Origin: G963663775 sp963663775
Lineage (GTDB): Bacteria > Bacillota > Clostridia > Oscillospirales > Butyricicoccaceae
Direction: 5' to 3'
Assembly (NCBI GenBank): GCA_963663775.1
Contig: OY760624.1
Coordinates: 186,001 to 250,000 of the forward strand
Length of the DNA: 64,000 bases
In this document: piece by piece, positions 52,829 through 61,084 of the stretch
Layout: every line of letters starts with the position of its first letter
Position numbering within the stretch: the stretch's first letter is position 1
Program-made: the position numbers and the translations under genes
Notes under the pieces: generated by a model
Database searches by the model: none
What the model saw: the letters and a program-made list of their open reading frames with translations, nothing else
Told to the model about the DNA's origin: nothing

Positions 52829-52947
52829 CGCATCTATCATGTTTTCTGATTTCCTGCCATATTTTCTCCTTTTGCGTCCCCAAAACTGGCGATGTGCACG
52901 AATTTGTCACATTTCTGCGTGCACATACCTTTCCTTCGGCAGTTCTG

Positions 52948-52976
52948 TTGCAAACATCCTAAAAATCCGCTATACT
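52948..52976 (+). promoter_or_regulatory. Promoter of glpK
   Basis: TTGCAA (52948-52953), 17 bases, TATACT (52971-52976). Confidence 0.75.
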
Positions 52977-53034
52977 ATAGGATAGATTTTATATATTTGA
53001 TACAAACCACGGGTTGAAAGAGGGAACGATCCAC

Positions 53035-54522
53035 ATGGGAACGTATATTCTTGCGCTGGACCAGGGTACCACCAGCTCCCGCGCGATTTTATTTGACAAG
53101 GCACAAAATATCATTGCTTCGGCACAAAAGGAAGTACAGCAAATTTTTCCGCAGGAAGGGTGGATTGAACAAAACCCAACCGAAATCTATGCTTCGCAAT
53201 ATGCCGTGATGATGGAGGTGCTTGCCGCCAGTGGCATTTCGGCGCACGAAATTGCCGCCATCGGCATCACCAACCAGCGGGAAACCACCATTGTGTGGGA
53301 TAAACACACCGGCAAACCGATTTGCAATGCCATCGTCTGGCAATGCCGCCGCACCGCACCTTTGGTTGCCGCGCTGCAGGCGCAGGGGCTTTCCGAACAC
53401 ATCCGGCACACAACCGGACTGGTGCCGGATGCATATTTTTCTGCCACCAAAGTTCGCTGGATTTTAGACCATGTCGACGGTGCGCAGGAACGTGCCGAGC
53501 ATGGCGAGCTGCTGTTCGGCACGGTGGACAGTTGGTTGGTTTGGAAACTGCTCGGCGGCACAGCGCACGTCACCGACATGACAAATGCCTCCCGCACGAT
53601 GCTGTTCGATATTCACAAACTGGATTGGGATGAAACCCTACTGCAAGCACTACGCATCCCACGTGCTATGCTGCCCAAGGTTTGTTTCTCCAGTGAAATC
53701 TACGGACATATTGAGATACAAGGCGCACGCATCCCGATTGCAGGCATGGCGGGCGACCAGCAGGCAGCGTTGTTCGGGCAAACCTGCTTTGCGGAAGGCT
53801 CGCTCAAAAATACCTATGGCACCGGCTGTTTTTTGTTGATGAACACCGGCAAAACCCCGTTTGCAAGCCAAAATGGATTGCTGACCACCATCGCCATCGG
53901 ACTGCCGGAGGAAGTGCAATATGCTCTGGAGGGCAGTGTTTTTGTCGGCGGTGCGGTCATTCAATGGCTGCGGGATGAAATGCGCTTTCTGGGCGAAAGC
54001 CGTGATGCGGAATACTATGCCTGCAAAGTCCCGGACACGGGCGGGGTCTATTTTGTGCCGGCGTTTACCGGACTTGCCGCACCGTATTGGGATATGTATG
54101 CCCGTGGCTGTTTGATTGGTCTGACCCGTGGCACAAAACGAGAGCACATCATCCGTGCCGCACAGGAATCCATCGCCTATCAGTGCTGTGATGTTTTGCA
54201 GGCAATGCAGCGAGATACCGGTCTTTCTCTGACCTCCATCAATGTAGACGGCGGAGCAAGCCGTGACAGCTTTTTGATGCAGTTTCAATCTGACATTGCC
54301 AATTGTGACATCCGCCGCCCCACCATTCACGAAACCACGGCGTTGGGAGCGGCATATCTCGCCGGGCTTGCCGTTGGCTTTTGGAAAGATAGGGCAGAAT
54401 TACAGCAGCTTTGGCACTGCGACACCTCCTATACACCCACGATGTCTGACACTGGGCGTACAAACCTGCTGCAGCAGTGGCATCGTGCCGTAGACCGCAG
54501 CAAGGACTGGGCATCCCATTAA
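53035..54522 (+). CDS. glpK: Glycerol kinase
   Basis: 495 residues. YILALDQGTTSSRAILFD is the first FGGY motif, GITNQRETTIVWDKHTGKPI the glycerol site, DSWLVWKLLGG and GMAGDQQAALFGQ the domain signatures, and NVDGGASRDSFLMQFQSDI the second nucleotide loop. It makes glycerol 3-phosphate. ATG 53035 with AGAGGGAA upstream. No glpF or glpD neighbour; single gene with promoter and terminator. A PTS-phosphorylatable His in GLTRGTKREHIIRA has the position of Firmicute GlpK activation sites. Confidence 0.95.
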   Translation: MGTYILALDQGTTSSRAILFDKAQNIIASAQKEVQQIFPQEGWIEQNPTEIYASQYAVMMEVLAASGISAHEIAAIGITNQRETTIVWDKHTGKPICNAIVWQCRRTAPLVAALQAQGLSEHIRHTTGLVPDAYFSATKVRWILDHVDGAQERAEHGELLFGTVDSWLVWKLLGGTAHVTDMTNASRTMLFDIHKLDWDETLLQALRIPRAMLPKVCFSSEIYGHIEIQGARIPIAGMAGDQQAALFGQTCFAEGSLKNTYGTGCFLLMNTGKTPFASQNGLLTTIAIGLPEEVQYALEGSVFVGGAVIQWLRDEMRFLGESRDAEYYACKVPDTGGVYFVPAFTGLAAPYWDMYARGCLIGLTRGTKREHIIRAAQESIAYQCCDVLQAMQRDTGLSLTSINVDGGASRDSFLMQFQSDIANCDIRRPTIHETTALGAAYLAGLAVGFWKDRAELQQLWHCDTSYTPTMSDTGRTNLLQQWHRAVDRSKDWASH

Positions 54523-54532
54523 GACGCATACC

Positions 54533-54579
54533 AAAAACACCGTCCTGTAAACGCTTAGCGCGCAGGACGGTGTTTTTTT
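54533..54579. terminator. Terminator shared by glpK and amtB-PII
   Basis: AAAAACACCGTCCTG-(loop with CGCTTAGCG)-CAGGACGGTGTTTTTTT; the two operons converge here. Confidence 0.9.
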
Positions 54580-54592
54580 GCTGTATTCTAAG

Positions 54593-54931
54593 TTAAATGG
54601 CACATTCTCCCCGTTCACCCGAACGGATACGCACACACTCAACCACATCTGTTACAAAAATCTTGCCATCGCCAACCTCTCCTGTATGAGAGATTTTTGT
54701 AATCAACGCAATGATTTCTTCCACACGTTCATCCGGTACGACCATCATGAATTCTACTTTTGGCAGGGTGTTCATCAAGATCTGAGAGCCACGATGGTAT
54801 TCTGTCCAGCCATATTGATTGCCGCATCCAAACACCTGCTGAATGGTGATGCCGTTGATTTTTGCCGCCATTAGTGCTTCTTTCAAGGTTTCTAAGTTTT
54901 CAGGGCGAATAATCGCTTCAATTTTTTTCAT
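54593..54931 (-). CDS. glnB: PII nitrogen regulatory protein with altered T-loop
   Basis: 112 residues. Signal transducer binding 2-oxoglutarate and ATP/ADP; partners include AmtB. MKKIEAIIRPENLETLKEAL, the T-loop QVFGCGNQYGWTEYHRGSQI, then PKVEFMMVVPDERVEEII and TGEVGDGKIFVTDVVECVRI. The Tyr uridylylated in enterobacterial PII (TELYRG) is His46 here (TEYHRG) with a Tyr just before, so uridylylation at the usual place should not occur. ATG 54931 with GGGAGGAAG upstream; the longer frame is not supported. Follows amtB by 19 bases. Confidence 0.93.
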   Translation of the reverse strand: MKKIEAIIRPENLETLKEALMAAKINGITIQQVFGCGNQYGWTEYHRGSQILMNTLPKVEFMMVVPDERVEEIIALITKISHTGEVGDGKIFVTDVVECVRIRSGERGECAI

Positions 54932-54950
54932 TTTATGCTTCCTCCCTCTG

Positions 54951-56195
54951 TTAGTCCAGACCTGTGAATGCAGGATATGCAGATTCGCTGTGCTGTGAAA
55001 CGTCCATGCCGACCGATTCCTCATCCAGTGCAACACGAATGCCGCCAAATGCCTTCAGCGCAGAGATAATGACAAATGTCGCCACCGCCGCAATGGCAAT
55101 GGTAATCACGATGCTGATAATCTGTGCATTGAACAGAGCGGTTTCGCCATAAATCAAGCCATTGTGTGGAATGGCTGCATTGACCTGCTTGGACGCAAAC
55201 AATCCTGTTGCAATGCCGCCCCAAACGCCGCCGATGCCATGGCAGCCAAAGGCATCCAGTGCATCATCATAGCCAAACTTGGACTTCACTGCGGACATGA
55301 AGAAATAGCAAATCGGACTAACCAGCAGACCAATCACAATCGACGCCCACACCGGCACAAAGCCTGCACCCGGTGTGATGGCAACCAAGCCGACCACTGC
55401 ACCTGTGGCAGCACCGAGCGTAGTGGTTTTGCCATGCTTGATTTTTTCCACCAGCATCCAAGACAAAAGCGCCGCCGCCGCTGAGGTGTTGGTGGTGATA
55501 AATGCCTGCACTGCAATGCCATCTGCCGCAAGCGCACTGCCGGCATTGAATCCAAACCAGCCAAACCACAAAATCGCCGCACCCAGTACCACCAATGGGA
55601 TATTATGCGGTTTATAGGATGTCAAACCAAATCCATGGCGTTTGCCCAACACGATACATGCCACCAAGCCGGAAATGCCCGAGCTGATATGTACCACATT
55701 GCCGCCTGCAAAATCCAGTGCGCCCAAAGACTTGATGAAGCCGCCATCGCCCCACACCATGTGTGCCAGCGGATAATAGACCACCACCGACCAGATGGCA
55801 ATGAAAACGACCAGCTTGTTGAACTTCATGCGACCCACCAATGCGCCGCAAATCAACGCCGGTGTAATGATGGCAAACATCATCTGAAAGGCTGCAAACA
55901 ATGCTTCCGGAATGGTTGCCGAGTAAGCCTCGTTGATGTCATTGATGCCATGAAAGAACAAATGGTCAAGTCCGCCGATAATACCGGCATGGTCGGTTCC
56001 AAATGCCAGCGAATATCCGCCGATGACCCACATCACAGCTGCCAAGCCACAAATAAAGAAACATGACAGGATGGTGTTGAGTGTATTCTTTCTGCGTACC
56101 ATGCCTGCATAGAAAAACGCAAGACCCGGTGTCATGAAAAGCACCAGTGCGGAACAAATTAAAATAAATGCGCAATCCCCTGAATTGATAGTCAT
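54951..56195 (-). CDS. amtB: Ammonium transporter AmtB
   Basis: 414 residues, eleven helices. MTINSGDCAFILICSALVLF, LFMTPGLAFFYAGMVRRKN (family signature), AHMVWGDGGFIKSLGALDFA, DFAGGNVVHISSGISGLVAC, ALDAFGCHGIGGVWGGIATG with the twin-His pore. It conducts ammonium/ammonia and is usually gated by PII, here the next gene. Start with GGAAGGGC upstream. No signal peptide. The leader carries an attenuator-like hairpin. Confidence 0.95.
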   Translation of the reverse strand: MTINSGDCAFILICSALVLFMTPGLAFFYAGMVRRKNTLNTILSCFFICGLAAVMWVIGGYSLAFGTDHAGIIGGLDHLFFHGINDINEAYSATIPEALFAAFQMMFAIITPALICGALVGRMKFNKLVVFIAIWSVVVYYPLAHMVWGDGGFIKSLGALDFAGGNVVHISSGISGLVACIVLGKRHGFGLTSYKPHNIPLVVLGAAILWFGWFGFNAGSALAADGIAVQAFITTNTSAAAALLSWMLVEKIKHGKTTTLGAATGAVVGLVAITPGAGFVPVWASIVIGLLVSPICYFFMSAVKSKFGYDDALDAFGCHGIGGVWGGIATGLFASKQVNAAIPHNGLIYGETALFNAQIISIVITIAIAAVATFVIISALKAFGGIRVALDEESVGMDVSQHSESAYPAFTGLD

Positions 56196-56273
56196 ATTTT
56201 TTCTGCCCTTCCTTCTTTTACGAACTAAAGTTTTTTCTGTCTTTTCACTTACAAAAAATAATAAAAAACGCAA

Positions 56274-56315
56274 AAAGGCCATTCATATTTGCTTCTACAA
56301 ATACGAATCGCCTTT
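56274..56315 (-). promoter_or_regulatory. Leader hairpin of amtB, probable transcription attenuator
   Basis: The promoter puts the mRNA start near 56321. Immediately after it the RNA reads AAAGGCGATTCGTATTTG, TAGAAG loop, CAAATATGAATGGCCTTT, then TTGCGTTTTTTATTATTTTTT. This stable stem plus T-rich tail looks like an intrinsic terminator 80 bases ahead of the amtB start codon, so it should be released under nitrogen limitation. The loop UAGAAG does not follow the AnnGnn consensus of ANTAR targets, so the antiterminator is unknown. Confidence 0.6.
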
Positions 56316-56327
56316 GATTCTTAAAAT

Positions 56328-56356
56328 AAGATAACATTATTCTTTATTTATGTCAA
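56328..56356 (-). promoter_or_regulatory. Promoter of amtB-glnB
   Basis: On the minus strand TTGACA (56356-56351), 17 bases, TATCTT (56333-56328). Confidence 0.8.
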
Positions 56357-56644
56357 GATATTTTAAAAAATAATTATTTTATCGTTTTTTCCTTGTTTTA
56401 TTTACTTAATTATTTAAAGATTCTTTGTATTTTACTTTATATTTTTTAACTGTCAGTTTCTTTCACACTTATTTTGCCTGTGCCTAACTACGCCAACCGC
56501 TATCGAATCGGAACCGCACCCGTCGTTTCTCACTGCCGTTCATCTGGTATGCTAAAAAAGACGAAAACTGAATATTTCATCCAAATCAGATTATGCTATA
56601 ATAAGCAACATCATGCAATCACAACCAGATGGAGGACATTGAAC

Positions 56645-57169
56645 ATGAAAACCAACCTTTCCCTACGGAATCTTGCCGTTGCAGGCCTGCTGGCTGCCGC
56701 AATCACCATGCTGACAACCTTGCTGCATATGCCGATTGGCAGCAGCGGCGGATATATTCATTTCGGCGATGCACTGATTTACCTAACCGCTGCACTGCTT
56801 CCCACCCCTTATGCTGTTGCCGCTGCCGCAATTGGCGGAGGACTTGCAGACCTTCTCACAGCGCCTGCCTGGGTCTTGCCTACCATCATCGTAAAATCCC
56901 TCATCGTTCTGCCCTTTACAGCGCAGCAGCCCCGCTTCCTCTGCAAACGAAATGTGCTTGCACTGTTCCTTGCGGGCGTGATTACCATTGTGGGATATTA
57001 TCTTGCAGAAGGCATTTTGTTTGGCGGCTGGGCAGCTTTGATTACTTCGGTTTCTGGCAATAGCATTCAAGTGGCAGGCAGTTCGATTATCTTTCTGGTG
57101 CTTGGGTCTACTTTGGATGGCATGCGCTTCAAATCTCGCTTGATGCCGCTTTCTGCACAAAAATCATAA
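56645..57169 (+). CDS. ECF transporter S component (ThiW/HmpT-like)
   Basis: 174 residues, about five or six membrane helices. RNLAVAGLLAAAITMLTTLL, then PIGSSGGYIHFGDALIYLTA with the typical small-residue motif, AAAIGGGLADLLTAPAWVLP, and TIIVKSLIVLPF. S components capture a vitamin or precursor and pair with a shared EcfAA'T module, absent here. Member of the YkoE/ThiW/HmpT group by the GGxxHxGD motif; ligand unknown. ATG 56645 with GGAGGACAT upstream; TATAAT at 56597. Confidence 0.82.
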   Translation: MKTNLSLRNLAVAGLLAAAITMLTTLLHMPIGSSGGYIHFGDALIYLTAALLPTPYAVAAAAIGGGLADLLTAPAWVLPTIIVKSLIVLPFTAQQPRFLCKRNVLALFLAGVITIVGYYLAEGILFGGWAALITSVSGNSIQVAGSSIIFLVLGSTLDGMRFKSRLMPLSAQKS

Positions 57170-57315
57170 CCTGATTTTGATAACATCCCGCTTCTGTGCA
57201 CACTGCATGACTGTGATTTTCTCCGCTCTGCATTTGCGCTCATTCTGATAATGTGTTATGATAGGTAATAAAAATCCGTCTTCCATACCATTGTCCTATG
57301 AAATGAGGAAATAAC

Positions 57316-58644
57316 ATGAGAATCACCAAAAGTATTATAAAGGACCTTACCATCTATATGATTGGGTTTGGCATCGTCATCGGCATCGTCTTTCCTTTTT
57401 TCGTCATGCTGTTTGGCGTCAGCCGCTCCATTGCCCTTTCGCCGTTTTTCATTGCCGCCTGCGTGCTTGCGGGTGCATTTGTAGGCGGCATTAACATCCT
57501 GTTGTCGAAAACCATTGTCATTCGCAGGCTGGAGAATTCGACCCAAAAAATGCTCCTAATTAAAGACAATGTGATGAAAGCGGCACAAGGCGTATCGCAT
57601 ACGGAATGTGACTTTGAAACCTGCCAGCTAGAGGTCGATTCCGACGATGCGATAGGGCAAAATGCACAGGCATATAACCAACTGGTGGAAACCCTGTCCG
57701 TCACCATGAACGGTGAAAATCTCCTCAGCCATCTCGACATTGAAACCATCACGCATCTATCTTTATTGGAAATCTTAAAAATCACCAATTCCATCGCCGG
57801 CTGTATCTTCATTGAAAAAGAAGGCGAGCTATTGGTGACCGAATCCTTTGGCATCAAAGACGTGGAGCAGCTGTCCCAAAACAAAATCATTCTCTCCGTC
57901 GCATCAGACCATGCTGCAGTGCATCTACGATTTCCGGATGACATCACCATTGACGGGATTCTTTCGACCATGCAACCCAAAGAAATCCTTGTAGAACCGC
58001 TGGAATACAATGGCGCCAGAATCGGCGTGGTGCTGGCTGCTAGCATTGAGCAGTACACCTCCGCCGGCATCGACCGCCTAAAGATTCAACTGAAAAGCTT
58101 ATCCATGGCAATCCACAATGCAACCATCCACGAGCAAATCCAAGAGTTGGCAGCCATCGACCCCTTAACCGGCATCTACAACCGACGCTTTGGCTTATCC
58201 CGTCTTAAAGATGAAATTTCCCGCAGCTGCAAAAACAATTCGCCTCTTGGCATTGCGATGATGGATTTAGACCATTTTAAGCGCATCAACGATAACTATG
58301 GACATCTGGCAGGCGACAAAGTTTTGGTGACGTGTTCTAAAATTGCGAAAAATTTGTTGCGGGAGGGCGATTTTATTCTGCGCTACGGCGGAGAGGAATT
58401 TTTGCTTATCTTGCCGGGGGCTTCCATTAAAGACACCCACGCATTGACCGAAAAAATTCGCCGCATCATGGGAGAAACCATCATCCATTATGGGGAATTT
58501 GAAATTCGTGTTACCCCAAGCATCGGCATTGCTTCCATTCCGGAAAATGAAATTTTTGACCAAGATGCTCTTCTGTCAAAAGTCGATGAAGCCCTGTACG
58601 TGGCGAAAGAATCCGGCAGAAACCGAATTGTTGCGGTTAAATAA
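57316..58644 (+). CDS. Membrane diguanylate cyclase (GGDEF)
   Basis: 442 residues. Two N-terminal helices (about 11-33 and 40-63) then a HAMP-like region, a GAF-like region around 150-260, and a C-terminal GGDEF domain from about 285. DPLTGIYNRRFGLSRL begins it and RYGGEEFLLILPGAS is the intact active site, with the inhibitory RxxD site present (REGD, five residues before GGEEF). It should make c-di-GMP and be product-inhibited. No c-di-GMP effector or riboswitch is near. Start weakly supported: ATG 57316 with AATGAGGAAAT upstream. Confidence 0.9.
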   Translation: MRITKSIIKDLTIYMIGFGIVIGIVFPFFVMLFGVSRSIALSPFFIAACVLAGAFVGGINILLSKTIVIRRLENSTQKMLLIKDNVMKAAQGVSHTECDFETCQLEVDSDDAIGQNAQAYNQLVETLSVTMNGENLLSHLDIETITHLSLLEILKITNSIAGCIFIEKEGELLVTESFGIKDVEQLSQNKIILSVASDHAAVHLRFPDDITIDGILSTMQPKEILVEPLEYNGARIGVVLAASIEQYTSAGIDRLKIQLKSLSMAIHNATIHEQIQELAAIDPLTGIYNRRFGLSRLKDEISRSCKNNSPLGIAMMDLDHFKRINDNYGHLAGDKVLVTCSKIAKNLLREGDFILRYGGEEFLLILPGASIKDTHALTEKIRRIMGETIIHYGEFEIRVTPSIGIASIPENEIFDQDALLSKVDEALYVAKESGRNRIVAVK

Positions 58645-58652
58645 ACATATTT

Positions 58653-58702
58653 GCCCGCTCCAGAAGATTGTGACAACACCATTTTCTGGAGCGGGCTTCT
58701 CG
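58653..58702 (+). terminator. Terminator between the GGDEF and Crp genes
   Basis: GCCCGCTCCAGAA-(loop)-TTCTGGAGCGGGC, then TTCTCGTTT; strong stem with a weak T run. Confidence 0.65.
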
Positions 58703-58703
58703 T

Positions 58704-59378
58704 TTACGGCTGCATCGTGTGTGTCAATTCAAACCGATTCTTTTGAAACTGCAAAACCCCTTCATCCCGCAGTTTGCACAGCGTGCTGGACATCGCACTG
58801 CGGTCAACGCCCAGATAATCCGCCAATTCCTGCCGATTAAACGGAATTGTAAAGGTTGCGCTGCCTGCTTTGCTGGATTCTGCCGACAAATAGGACAACA
58901 GCTTGTCCCGTGTGGTTCGTTTGGACGTATGTTCCAGCTTTTGCGTCAGCAGTACATTCTTTTGTGCCAATACGAAAATCAGATTTTGCAGCAAGCGTGC
59001 ATGAAAGGTACATGCCGCAGTGCACAGGGTCATAATTTTTCGAATGTCCAAATACAAAACCTCTGTGGCTTCGGCCGCCTGCACCGTCACATGCAGTGGC
59101 TCTGTCTGGATACAGGCGTAGGTTTCACCGAACAGCTCTCCAGGTTCCACTTGTGCCAAAATGGTGCGATTACCCCAAAAATCATCATTGAAAAGATGCA
59201 GCGCACCGGATAAAACCATACCCACCGAGGACATCATCGTGCCTTTTTGCACCAGAACCTGCCCTTTTTGATACGTACTCTGCTTTGCCGACAGACATTG
59301 CAGCATGGCTGTCAAATCCACATCGCGAATACCTTGAAACAGCGATGCTTTGCGAAATATCGGTAAATATTTTTTCAT
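58704..59378 (-). CDS. Crp/Fnr-family regulator
   Basis: 224 residues. N-terminal cyclic-nucleotide-binding-like barrel (PIFRKASLFQGIRDVDL, KGQVLVQKGTMMSSVGMVLS, EPGELFGETYACI), long helix, and a C-terminal winged helix (NRQELADYLGVDRSAMSSTL). No N-terminal Cys cluster, so it is not an Fe-S FNR. Such regulators in Clostridia often control hcp and nitrosative-stress genes. ATG 59378 follows AAAAGGAGG. Divergent from a ferredoxin gene across a palindrome. Confidence 0.9.
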   Translation of the reverse strand: MKKYLPIFRKASLFQGIRDVDLTAMLQCLSAKQSTYQKGQVLVQKGTMMSSVGMVLSGALHLFNDDFWGNRTILAQVEPGELFGETYACIQTEPLHVTVQAAEATEVLYLDIRKIMTLCTAACTFHARLLQNLIFVLAQKNVLLTQKLEHTSKRTTRDKLLSYLSAESSKAGSATFTIPFNRQELADYLGVDRSAMSSTLCKLRDEGVLQFQKNRFELTHTMQP

Positions 59379-59395
59379 GCGTCCTCCTTTTCGTT

Positions 59396-59419
59396 GTAAA
59401 AACAACAGATGTTTTTGTC
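59396..59419. promoter_or_regulatory. Palindromic operator in the divergent region
   Basis: GTAAAAACA-(acaga)-TGTTTTTGTC, an inverted repeat of the Crp/Fnr size (centre near 59407), lies between the Crp/Fnr gene and the divergent ferredoxin; a TATACT/TATAC -10 box for the plus side follows at about 59424-59436. Autoregulation and control of the ferredoxin are inferred. Confidence 0.6.
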
Positions 59420-59490
59420 GTATTATACTATACTACAGATAACAAGTCAATCGACACGACCGCAATACTGCGATTTGGGAGGAACCTATT

Positions 59491-60186
59491 ATGATTCGTA
59501 AAATCATTGAAATTGATGAAGAAAAGTGCAACGGTTGCGGCGCATGTGCAACCGCATGCCACGAAGGTGCCATTGGCATGGTAAACGGCAAGGCAAAATT
59601 ATTGCGGGATGATTATTGTGATGGATTGGGCAATTGCCTGCCTGTCTGCCCCACGGGCGCCATCACCTTTGTGGAACGAGAAGCCGCCGCCTATGACGAA
59701 GCCGCTGTGCAGCAGAATCAGCAGCAACAGCAGGCAGCGCCCTGCAGCTGCCCCGGCAGCCAATCCAAACGTATTGTGCACACAGAAGCAGCGCAAAAAA
59801 CGGCTACCGCACAGGAAATCCCATCACAGCTCCGCCAATGGCCCGTTCAAATCAAGCTGGTACCTGTCAATGCACCCTATTTTCAGAATGCAAATCTGTT
59901 GATTGCAGCCGACTGCACTGCCTATGCCTACGGCGATTTCCATACCAAATTCATGAAAAACAAAGTGACATTGATTGGATGTCCCAAGCTGGATGCGGTC
60001 GATTATGCTGAAAAATTAACCGAAATCATTGCTCATAACGACATCAAAAGCGTTACCGTGGTGCGCATGGAAGTGCCTTGCTGCGGCGGCATTGAGTTTG
60101 CAGCCAAGACCGCACTGCAAAACAGCGGCAAGTTTATTCCGTGGCAAATCGTGACGATTGCCACCGACGGCACCATTTTAGACTAA
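59491..60186 (+). CDS. Ferredoxin-domain protein, 4Fe-4S, with Cys-rich C-terminal domain
   Basis: 231 residues. Two ferredoxin clusters: EKCNGCGACATACHEGAI and GLGNCLPVCPTGAITF; the second has an odd spacing (CDG..C..C). A Gln-rich linker with CSCPGS follows, then a C-terminal domain with NLLIAADCTAYAYGDFH, VTLIGCPKLDAVDYAEKLTE and MEVPCCGGIEFA. It is a common stand-alone gene in anaerobes and goes with Crp/Fnr regulators and hydroxylamine reductase. Its role is unknown; probably electron transfer in redox or nitrosative stress. GGAGGAACC precedes the ATG. Confidence 0.85.
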   Translation: MIRKIIEIDEEKCNGCGACATACHEGAIGMVNGKAKLLRDDYCDGLGNCLPVCPTGAITFVEREAAAYDEAAVQQNQQQQQAAPCSCPGSQSKRIVHTEAAQKTATAQEIPSQLRQWPVQIKLVPVNAPYFQNANLLIAADCTAYAYGDFHTKFMKNKVTLIGCPKLDAVDYAEKLTEIIAHNDIKSVTVVRMEVPCCGGIEFAAKTALQNSGKFIPWQIVTIATDGTILD

Positions 60187-60210
60187 GAAGCTGTATTCCT
60201 GACAACCTCT

Positions 60211-60246
60211 CCCCTGACCTTCTTTTTGGTGGTCAGGGGATTTTTT
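60211..60246 (+). terminator. Terminator after the ferredoxin gene
   Basis: CCCCTGACC-(loop)-GGTCAGGGG, then ATTTTTT. It overlaps the 3' end of the convergent XRE gene. Confidence 0.85.
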
Positions 60247-60940
60247 ATAGTGTCCAATAACTGTCCTCTTCCTCGAACAAATCGCACTCCACAAATCTAT
60301 CCTGTTCCGCTACCTGCTGCATCAATTCTGCGAACCCATATTGCTCTGCCACAAAATCAGTCACCTGCCGACGGATGCGCTCCATCACCAAATCCGCAGT
60401 TTCGGCAGGGTCAAGCAGCGTGCTCCCATATTGTTGCTTCAAGGTACGCAATGCCATGCGAATCTGCTCGGCAGCTTCTGGCGAAAGCGTTTCGCAGATG
60501 GGTGGTTTCTGCAAAATCTGCAATCCACGTGCGCACAAATCGTTCATTTGCGCAAGGTCATGCAGCAAATCCACCACCATGGAACTAGATAAAACCCTAT
60601 GCAGATGTGGCAAAAGCATTGGTGGAAGGCGGTCCAAATTGTCCAGCACCGCTTCTGAAAAGCCATATCGTGCCCCCACTCCAGCGTTTTCCCGCTTGGC
60701 GCAGGATTCCAATCCCACCAAATAATCCGCTGTCACATCGAAATACTGCGCAATGGCGGCAAGCTTTTCCCAATCCGGATTGCTTTGCCCGGTCATATAA
60801 AGGCTGATGGTCTGCCGCTGGACGCCAATCGCATCCGCAAGGCAAGACTGTGACACCTTGCGCACATCCATTAAATCCCGCAGACGCATGGGGAACACCT
60901 TATTTTCCGTGGTATATGTTCGCTTTTCTTTCCTCGGCAT
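60245..60940 (-). CDS. XRE-family transcriptional regulator
   Basis: 231 residues. N-terminal HTH: MRLRDLMDVRKVSQSCLADA, then IGVQRQTISLYMTGQSNPDW, with a DYLVG end. The C-terminal 150 residues are helical and unique, ending in an acidic segment (VECDLFEEEDSYW). ATG 60940 with GCAGGAGGAA upstream. Divergent from a sigma-like factor, sharing its 144-base intergenic region, so cross-regulation is possible. Confidence 0.82.
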   Translation of the reverse strand: MPRKEKRTYTTENKVFPMRLRDLMDVRKVSQSCLADAIGVQRQTISLYMTGQSNPDWEKLAAIAQYFDVTADYLVGLESCAKRENAGVGARYGFSEAVLDNLDRLPPMLLPHLHRVLSSSMVVDLLHDLAQMNDLCARGLQILQKPPICETLSPEAAEQIRMALRTLKQQYGSTLLDPAETADLVMERIRRQVTDFVAEQYGFAELMQQVAEQDRFVECDLFEEEDSYWTL

Positions 60941-60997
60941 AAAATTCCTCCTGCAATGTTTGCTTCTGTTGCACTTCCTCAATTTGGTATTCATGAA

Positions 60998-61026
60998 TTG
61001 TATGTTTGTTTTGATTGCGTTATAAT
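60998..61026 (+). promoter_or_regulatory. Promoter of the sigma-factor gene
   Basis: TTGTAT (60998), 17 bases, perfect TATAAT (61021-61026); start codon 58 bases downstream. Confidence 0.75.
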
Positions 61027-61084
61027 TTATTTAGCAAGTATATCATACATATCATCTACTAAGAAGTCAAGGAGGAGTACACCC

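Noticed and set aside
52734..53034. Possible SAM or cobalamin riboswitch ahead of the ygiQ-met operon
   Set aside because: No recognisable conserved blocks, and the leader is only about 60 nt.
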